Assembly (NCBI GenBank): GCA_030411725.1
Contig: MU839836.1
Location: forward strand, 124,001 to 188,000
DNA: 64,000 nt
Reading direction: 5' to 3'
DNA from: Echria macrotheca
Lineage: Eukaryota; Ascomycota; Sordariomycetes; Sordariales; Schizotheciaceae
Position 1 is the stretch's first letter; every line of letters starts with the position of its first letter. The notes below the pieces were generated by a model. The model did no database searches and had not been told where the DNA came from. It saw nothing but the letters and a program-made list of their open reading frames with translations. Made by a program: the position numbers and the translations under genes. Below are positions 56,181-64,000 of the stretch, one piece after another.

Positions 56181-59100
56181 CTAGTCCTCCCGGCCGTGGT
56201 CCGTGTTTACATCCCGTGCCGGCTGCGAATGAATCGAGGGCGCAGGTGCGATGATGTCTGACGGCTTCGGACTCCTTCGGATTTGAGCAAGACGCCACTG
56301 CACCCAATACATCTGCTCATGCTCCCGCAAATAGCGCTTGCCGTGGAACCCTCGCAGCACCAGTTGTCTCCCGAGCATGCCTAGCTGCCTGCGGTCCTCA
56401 GCCTTCTCCTGCATCCGCCTAGCCAGCCACTCGACGTCGGAAGGGGATAAGTTGTCAGGCATGACGAGATGCGGCAGGACCGATCCCCTGGCGTCTACCT
56501 CGCCGCAGTATTTGGCCCATGGTCCAGCCATCGCAAGTATCGCGATCTGCGCGCGGGCCAGCGCCGTCGGGTCATTGGGTGGCACCACCTCGCCGTACCG
56601 GACCGAGGGGTTCTCGGGGTCCGTCAGAACCAAGGCCGTAGCTCCAACGGCTGTCGCGACGATGGGCACTCCCGCAAGTGCCGCTTCGGCGATGGCAAGG
56701 GGGAGTCCCTCCGAGAGCGATGAGTTCATGAATAACCAGGCATCCTGGAGCGCCTCCTGGGGCTTGCCGAACCCTTTCAACACGACGTGTCCTGCTAGGT
56801 TGCATGACTCGATGAGCCTGGTCATGTCGATGTCGTAGCCCGGTTCACGATCTCGCGCTCCGTACACAAATAATTGGTAATCCTTGAACCCGTACTTGTT
56901 GACAATGACGTCCGCAGCCATAATTGCGGTCTTGATATCCTTGATGAACTGGACATTGGACAGCATGACCACTGTTGGCTTGTCGGTCCGTACTCGTTCG
57001 ACCGGTTGGAAGGCGTCCATATTGCTCACCCCGTTGACAATAGGGTCGATTTTGCGACGGAAAGCTTTCCTGTGTTCAAGCCGGCCGCCGTCGGCTCCGA
57101 GTTCAGTCTCCCAGATTCTGTGACGTCAGCTTGCCAATACACTTTCAGTTAGGCCTCGGCTAGACTTACGGGTTAAATACCGAAGTGCAGGGTAAGACAA
57201 CATCTGCGTGGAAGTACGCGAGCCGCATGGCTAGTCCGATCCCGGACAATATCATAGACTGCACGGCAAGAGGGAGGGTGGACTGCGCGGGGCTCAGATT
57301 GAGGCAGCATTCGCGCCACAGAATGGCGTGATCCCAGATGCCAAAATTTACGCCTCGTTTGTGCTTCAGAAAAACGCCGAAAAGGCTGCTGATTCCGTGA
57401 TGAGTACTCTGGAAGACTCTGGGGCAGTCGGTGGGTGTCTGTACTGAGAAAATAAAAAAGTACGAGCTGTAAATCGACAACGCCGTGCGGAAATCCTTGA
57501 GACTTGGTCTCTGGATCTCGAAGTAATCGGTTGGGTTGACGATGTTGGGGTCATCATACTGAGTCAACCAGGCTTCGACCCATGCGGCGGCCACCGACCT
57601 TGAGTTCCACGTCTTGTTATAGTCCTTGTGTTGGAAAAATTCAAACATGTCGAAAACAGCCGTGCTATAGACATCCATATCCTGCTTGGAAATCGAGCGG
57701 GACCGCGCGCCTTTGACAAAGAGCTTCAGCAGCGGGATGAAGACTTCAACGATGTCGCGTTTCTCGTCGGTGTCGGCCATCTTCGCGTCAACCTGTGACT
57801 CCAGCAAGTTGTCAATGAGACCATGGTTTGCTGTGCGCCCATCGAGTCCCCAAAGCGGGAGCAGTTTGAGCGACTGCACGTTCCGCTCGATCTGGAATCG
57901 AGGAATCCCGAATTCATTTGCTGACTCTGCGAGGACGTGGTTGCGTATTGTGCGGTGGCCGTTGACAAGGTCTCTTCGACAGTTCGATACCCCGCCAGGA
58001 GCATCAGGCCAACATCCGATGTCATTGAATATGACAGAAATCCGATCCTCCCCATCATCAAAGCAGTCTTGAGGCCGTGTCGTTATCTGATTCGCATCCC
58101 GGCTCAGGCCCATTGCGTATAAGTCTGACGTCTTGATGGGGAGTAAGCAGACTTCAGATATTTCCTTTTCCAGCTCGATGATGGCAGCAATCTGGTCGAT
58201 CCGTGAGTCAAGTGCCACCTTCGCCCCGGTGAGGTCTCCAGAGCCACGCAAACGCCAGTAATTCGCCAGAAGAGGTTCCTGCCGAAGTATCATCTCGTCA
58301 ACCCAACAAGCCGCAATGGCGTCAAGGTCGTTGGCATCTCTCCAGTGACTCCAAAGCTCTGTCCGGAGCCACCAGGTGGGCACTGGCCGATAAGATGTCT
58401 TCGTCCGCCAGTATTGCCATGCTTTCGGGTTCGCCAGCATTCTCCAACTGAACACTTTGCCAGAAAAGCTTGCAATAAGCTCTACATGGCGTCGACGATG
58501 ATGAATAAACAAATCCTCGTTTTCAAAGAGGTTGTCTTGGGGTCTGCGAAGTAGCTGGTCTTCATGGTCAAAAAGGGGGGGCGGCCATGGTATGACACCA
58601 CTTCTACCGTCCTCCTCTAGTGTTGTTATCAGAGTCGGATCCCTGCGATGACGGTAGTCAAACTTGGTAGTATAACGACGGTCCCCCATCGTCCTGGTGA
58701 CACGATACACTCGATCAGATGGCACCCAGTTTAGGTCATCCGGCGCCTCCTCGGTGCTGGGCGCACCCCAGCAGACTTGGAGCGAACGGTGGGATCCAGA
58801 CTCGACAAAATCGGCCTTCAGCACCTCTGCGGATTGCTTTGAGCCCTGCTTGTAACGGTAACGAAAAGAATACGCGGTGTCCGTGAATGTGAGCACCCCG
58901 TGAGTTATGCGCCCGTGCTTGTCGTAGTAGCTGGTGGATTGAGTCTCTGCGCACAGCATATCTCTCTTCACAGGGCGTCTTGATCTACTGTTCGCCGCAT
59001 AGGTATAGGTGCTCATGCTTCGGCCATGTCTGCCCTCATCACATCGTCTGGCCAACCGAAACTTTTCGTCGTAATGCGCCGAGGCCACAGGATTGGTCTC

Positions 59101-62100
59101 TTGAGGGATACTCCGGTGGGATCCATCGAAGACTTCGAGTAGCAGCAATCCATCTAACGCCTTTCCCGCAAAACCGGTCATAGTCTTCCGTCGGAGTTGA
59201 ATCGATATTCGGTTTTTGGAGAGACTGCGTGACGTCCCTTTCTGGGCAAGACGTGAGATGTGGACGAGCGCTCTGTGGTGGTAGATCAAGATCGCATAAA
59301 CCCACGCATCCTTCATGCGCTTGCATATTCTCCAGAGCCCCATCAACATCCGTATAGTGACAAACTGGATTTTTGAGTGGCCCCTGAAGTGATAGCAAAG
59401 CTCCCGCTCCACCGCAGAGCTCCCCCCTGAGATCAGTCCGATCCACCGGGTCAGATGGACCAGGAATTTGGTGGGATCGAAACAAGATAACCAGTCCAGG
59501 GGAGTTGATTTGAAGTCGGCAAATTGGATGGAACGGGTTTCTCGTAAACATCTGTCGGTTTCGGGGTCGGTCCGACGGCGTTCAAGCCTCGACGTCGAAG
59601 CTTGATAAAGCCGTAACTGGAGCCAAACGTGATAATCGCTGCTATTCAAGTCTTTTGCATGAGCCCTTAGCCAGTCCTCGACTTTTCGGTTTTGCCTTGT
59701 TGGTCGTCCCATGATTCTATCAACGATGAGGGTGCGGACGACGAAAGGCAAGTCGTCCCAGACCAAATCGACGTCGATGCCAAGACACAGATGCTGCACA
59801 AGATTGGCAGTTGTATCCAATGCTGAATAAGCGCTGTGTTCCGCGCGGAGAGTAAGTTCAAGCTCCACTCTCCATGACAGGTCATCACCGTGTACCAGAA
59901 GCGAGGCGTATGCTCCCAAGTCTGGGCTCAAGGATCTCTTCGCGACACCAACATGGTATACAACTGATTCTGCTATTCTGTGAGAGTGTGAGCTGGAATC
60001 TTTGAAGTGTAGAGAATGTGACATACAATTTGGCAGCAAGGGCTTGCCAGGACTGTATATCTGAGTCGAAGTCCCTCATGACCCCAGTCGTGATATACAA
60101 TCTGTCCCCTTGGGTGTGGCTGAAGGAGATTATATCTTCGAGACCGCAATCCCGAAACTTGGAGTAGCTGCTGGCGCTAACCAGGACTCTCTTCTCTCTC
60201 CACAATGCCAAGGCCAACTCAATGGTTTCGATGGCCCAAGCTGGGACCCCGGCGTTGCGGTGAGAGTTGGAGAGAGACTCGTCGACAAGATGATACAGAT
60301 CGCCACTCGCAGGCGTGATTGTGTCACCGGATATGCCGTGCTGTGGGACGTTCGGTAATGGCCGAGGATTCTTCCCTAATCGATGCTGTATCGAAACCAA
60401 TCCTACCATGGACTTGGATGGACTACTTTCTCCAGCCAAAGTGTCGCCTGCATCACCAAAAACACAAATTGTTGTAAGAATAGCCGCAATGCTCCCAGAG
60501 ATGCACAGGGCTGTGACGTCAGTGAAAACAGTAGGTTTCCCTTTCGGGAATATGTGAAGTAAACACCCGGCACCGAACCCAATAGCCGCAGAAACGATGA
60601 CCGATGTGACATGTAATGTATGTTCTGGAGTGAAACATCTGTTGAACTTCGGATTTTAACACGGCCCTTCGGACCAGATGTGAGTACATACCTGGAAAAG
60701 AACAATAGCAGTGTAACCCCAGCTGTACAGGAAATACGTCCATATCATTGTCTTGTCGTCAACCAGCAGCCAGACGAAGAGTGCAAAGCAACCAAAGACA
60801 AATATCATCCGCCTGAAAAGTGTCATGAGGGCGCCGAAATACTCTTTCCGTCGAGCCCTGAAGAACAGTCAGGTATAAAATTCGGGTGTGGTAACGGATG
60901 ATTACCTTTTCCATTGTCGGATGGAAGTCTTGGCAGCCTCATTGGAGGATATTCTTGCTTCTGGAAGATCGTACGCGGACTTCCAATGATCCTTAAGGGT
61001 AACGTCAAGGATCATGATAGACGTACAAAAGTACAGTATAGCGAAGCAGATCGCGTATCGTGAGGTGAAGGATGAGAAGATGTCAATTTGGGCTGAGGTT
61101 GACGACATGGTGATGCTGACCCAGCGATCCATTAAGCAAATGAGAAAAAGGCCAATATTTTGAGCGATCTACTGGTGTCAGCATTTTCCGATATTGAAAC
61201 GGCAAAAGCTCACATCAAGTCCGGCATACCGGAAGAGCATAAAGATGCTATGCTCCTTGAGCCCCTTAACCATTTGTTGGTGGCTCTTCAACGCTTGGCT
61301 GAGCTGACCAAACCAGGCGGCAGAGAATCTTTCAGGCGTCTCGGTCGACTCTTCACGAGCCAAAAGCCAGTCGATGTAGGGCAAACCTGCCACCACTCGC
61401 TCCACCAAACCACCAGATCCGAATGCAGGACTCCTGAGACGGGTGGAAAGGTGACCAACTTCCAAATGTTGCCTAAACACTTTCGCAGCGTGAGCTGACA
61501 GGTCTTGAGTCTCGTCACGGTCGATCCGAACTGAGGATTCGGTCGTGTCGTCAGGAACTGGTCCTTTGTAAACCCTCGCGGTATACCACTGGTTGATGTC
61601 CGTAGCGCCGAATTTCGGGATCTTATCGGTCCACGAAGTCCACTCGCGGCAGAGTCCGCGGTATTGGAGGAGAAGCAACGATAAGAAGCCGTATTCCACG
61701 GACAGATATATGATCAAGTCGTAGTTGTTGAAAAAACTTGATATGACCGGGGAAAGAAATAACAGCGGAATTGTTCGCCACAGTACTGTGCGGCCGGATG
61801 TAAAGGGACTCATGGGCTGATACATTGTCGATAATATTCCTGCATTGGTCAGCTACAAAACATTGGCGTAAAGGGGGATTCACGGACCCAAGAGACAGAG
61901 GTATGTAGAAATGAACATGAAATATGCAAAGAATGTGAGGGCAGCACCAAGCGAAAGTTTGAAGTAAAAGAGGAGAGCGCCGGTAATGCCAACGATGATT
62001 GAAAGAACGAAAGCGCCAGATAAGCGCTGGACGTGAAAGTGGACCATATTTCCATATGCATACTGGTTTACCGTTAGCAAACGAGAAACACAGCACTGGG

Positions 62101-64000
62101 GCCAGTTGATGGTAACGCACATGAGCTAAGTAGTAGTTGCCAATACTCCCCACCCAGCCTGTGATCCCGGCAGAGAGGAGAAGCGAGAGCAGAAGTGCGT
62201 AACAGGCTGCATTGAGATAGACATTGCCCATATAGGCCGTCATGAAGAGACCACGTCCAACAAAAGACAGCAGGATGATGTCCAACATTGCGGGAAGACA
62301 GAAAACGGATAGTGCGCCCAACTCGGTCAGGGTGTTCCACAATGCGGGGACTCCCGCACCTATGTTGCTGGGTGACTCGGCTGGCGGACCTTGCGCTGGC
62401 TTCAACTTGACATACACACTCATGATTTCCGAGTCTTCAGACTCATGTACCACGACTGGAGGATATCGAAGGAGCAGAGCCCGGTGTTTGTCGTATAGGA
62501 TCTGGCCCAATGCGCGAGGAGTTGTGCCGAAGTAGAGCTCACATTGCGAACCTAAGACCCAGAGCTCTGCAAAGACCGCAGCTTGATCCGGGTGAGAAAA
62601 GACCGGACATCGATCGGTGGATTCGAGGTATACATCTTCCAAGGCAGCTTGTCGCATAACACAGAAGAACATGGTGGCGAAAAATTCGGTATTAATGTCG
62701 ACCAGATGTTGCTCATCCTCGGACAGGAAACATCCGAAGGCGTTAGACAAGAGCTCAACAATGGCGTTGAGCGGATCGGTGCTTCCACTGAAAAGACAGT
62801 CGCCGACGAGCTGCTCCACCGCCATGTGCAAAGCTGATAGATTTGTGGTCATTGGAAGCTTGGTTGCACCCAGGTTAGCAAAATCGTTCAACCGGCGATC
62901 AAAAAGGCTACTGAGGGATATCATGTTTCCCAGAAATTGGCGACAATGCATGTCGTTCCAAGACTTGACGGAGACGTCATAAATCAGAGATTTACGACAA
63001 TAGTCTTCGATCGTCTTCCGAAATCGATGTCGAGGTCTTGCAATTTGAAGTTGCTGTAGCAGAAACAGATTCTCAAACGGCGTTGAGAGATCAATCGCTG
63101 TGCGAATGCTGACTGGAAGTGCGGTTGAGGTATCCCCAGTCCCTGAGCTCTCGAAGCGTAGCTCCTCTTCATATCGGTGTATCCGCGAGACACCATGGTG
63201 CGCCAGCCAGGTGTGCGTCACTGTGGCTGTATCGCAGGGTGACCGCCGCGACAGGAAAATGTCGACACCGACAACAGAATTGGACGGACAAGACAGGCCC
63301 CAGAACTCAACATTGGTCTCCGGCATCGTAAAACCCGTGCCAAGCCCTCTGTAAACCGTGACGTGGTGTTCGGTGAGTCCCTTTATGAGTTGGTTTAGGA
63401 GATGGAATTGCGTGGAAACCGGCAGGATCAACTTCAGGCGGTCAATGATCTCGGTGACTTCTACATCGTTGAGACGATGAAGCAGGTTGAGATCTCGGAG
63501 ACGGACTTGGGTGGCGAGGACTTGATCGTGCTGTGGCTGAGTAGCCCAAACGGTAAAAGGGAGGCACCCCAGAGGGGAAATTCGACCACCGTCTGGAGAC
63601 GACTCCCAAATATCGACACGGGGAGGCGCAAGTTCGACATAGCTCGGGGGCTCAATCAACGTCTCGGGTTCCGACGCACATTTCTCGGTAGAAACGGGAA
63701 AGGGCTGGAGCCAATCGCGCACTTTGGGAATCAGCATGCTGAGCTTATCGAGATCGAGACATGTCACGTCGGTGCCTTCCTGCAAACTGTGACCCAGGTG
63801 GACCCCCCGTTTCTGATTGAGCAAGATCTGTTGGAGCTGCCAGCTGTCAGCAATGCGTGCAATCTTGCGCACTCGGCGGGCACTTACCTCGCACACTTCT
63901 GCTTTCCTCAGAAACTCAAAGGCACTCAGACTTTGCGGTGGACCATCCGCGCCGTTTCCATTATTGCACTCATTTGTCGGGCCATGCACCAAGACTGCAT
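56181..64000 (-). CDS. giant multi-TM glycosyltransferase (GT4), 5' end outside window
   Basis: Nine exons are visible: from the edge to 63888, 63836-62121, 62062-61888, 61839-61214, 61168-60906, 60857-60692, 60646-60027, 59977-57170 and 57117-56181, encoding about 2,470 residues with no start codon in view. The N-terminal ~550 residues are soluble. About ten TM segments follow (ALSVFCLPAMLDIILLSFVG, GAFVLSIIVGITGALLFYF, AICFAILYFCTSIMILD, TSVIVSAAIGFGAG). A long middle domain contains NDIGCWPDAPGGVSNCRRDL, the start of a GT-B fold. The C-terminal GT4 domain reads KPTVVMLSNVQFIKDIKTAI and FMNSSLSEGLPLAIAEAALA with the EX7E-type motif. It probably builds or exports a surface polysaccharide; donor sugar unknown. 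The first intron is 51 nt and in frame, so it is easily missed. Confidence 0.88.
63837..63887 (-). other. in-frame 51-nt intron of the giant glycosyltransferase
   Basis: GTAAGT donor at 63887, branch TTGCTGAC, acceptor GGCAG at 63837. Splicing removes 17 codons and joins AEVCE to LQQILLNQ without a frame change. Confidence 0.65.

Noticed and set aside
1..64000. CRISPR array, intact transposon or virus-derived gene
   Set aside because: No regularly spaced direct repeats, no transposase, reverse transcriptase or integrase motif seen on either strand.

Overview
The window is a draft-assembly piece of a filamentous ascomycete (Pezizomycotina, most likely Sordariomycetes; the class is an inference). 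Genes are interrupted by introns of about 50-80 nt with GTRNGT-type donors, CTAAC/CTGAC branch sites close to the acceptor, and YAG acceptors. The protein families are typical of such fungi: AA9 lytic polysaccharide monooxygenase, CE1-type esterase, GH76, a sugar-porter MFS, NmrA-like reductases, MDPLSI-type receptor N-domains and a Clr5-ankyrin protein. All splice models were built by eye from consensus sites and reading frame. A 10-N gap flanked by long poly-G and poly-C runs lies near 30 kb.

Left part (0.7-8 kb): an NLR-like protein joining an MDPLSI-type N-domain, TPR helices and a degenerate Hsp70-like domain; a secreted CE1-type esterase; and a second MDPLSI protein ending in LIM-type zinc fingers whose splice junctions look damaged. 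From 8.7 to 22 kb come an NmrA-like reductase, a 740-residue single-TM protein, a secreted protein of seven Cys-rich repeats, a polytopic membrane protein, a GNAT acetyltransferase, a single-pass protein with a Cys-rich ectodomain, and an AA9 LPMO. From 22 to 30 kb: a CorA-like membrane protein that has lost the GMN motif, a divergent gene that may be a worn GTPase-like protein, an 806-residue protein of unknown function, and a HotDog thioesterase-like protein.

From 31 to 38 kb: a secreted eight-cysteine protein, a secreted lipocalin, a DUF899 thioredoxin-like protein and a PAP2/Aur1-like membrane phosphatase. From 38 to 48 kb: a disordered protein, a Clr5-ankyrin protein whose upstream region carries an exact 80-bp-spaced pair of CCAAT-containing modules, a second NmrA-like reductase and a sugar transporter. 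A gene-free 4.3-kb stretch follows. The last 12 kb are all minus strand: a single-pass membrane protein, a GPI-type GH76 mannanase and the 3' part of a giant multi-TM GT4 glycosyltransferase that runs off the right edge.

There is no single obvious biosynthetic cluster. The themes are plant-polysaccharide use (esterase, LPMO, sugar transporter), cell-wall glycan handling (GH76, giant GT) and immunity-like receptor pieces (two MDPLSI fusions, Clr5-ankyrin, CorA-like, GTPase-like). The most unusual items are the N-domain/TPR/pseudo-Hsp70 fusion, the paired promoter modules near 40 kb, and the Cys-repeat protein in which one repeat has lost two neighbouring cysteines together.
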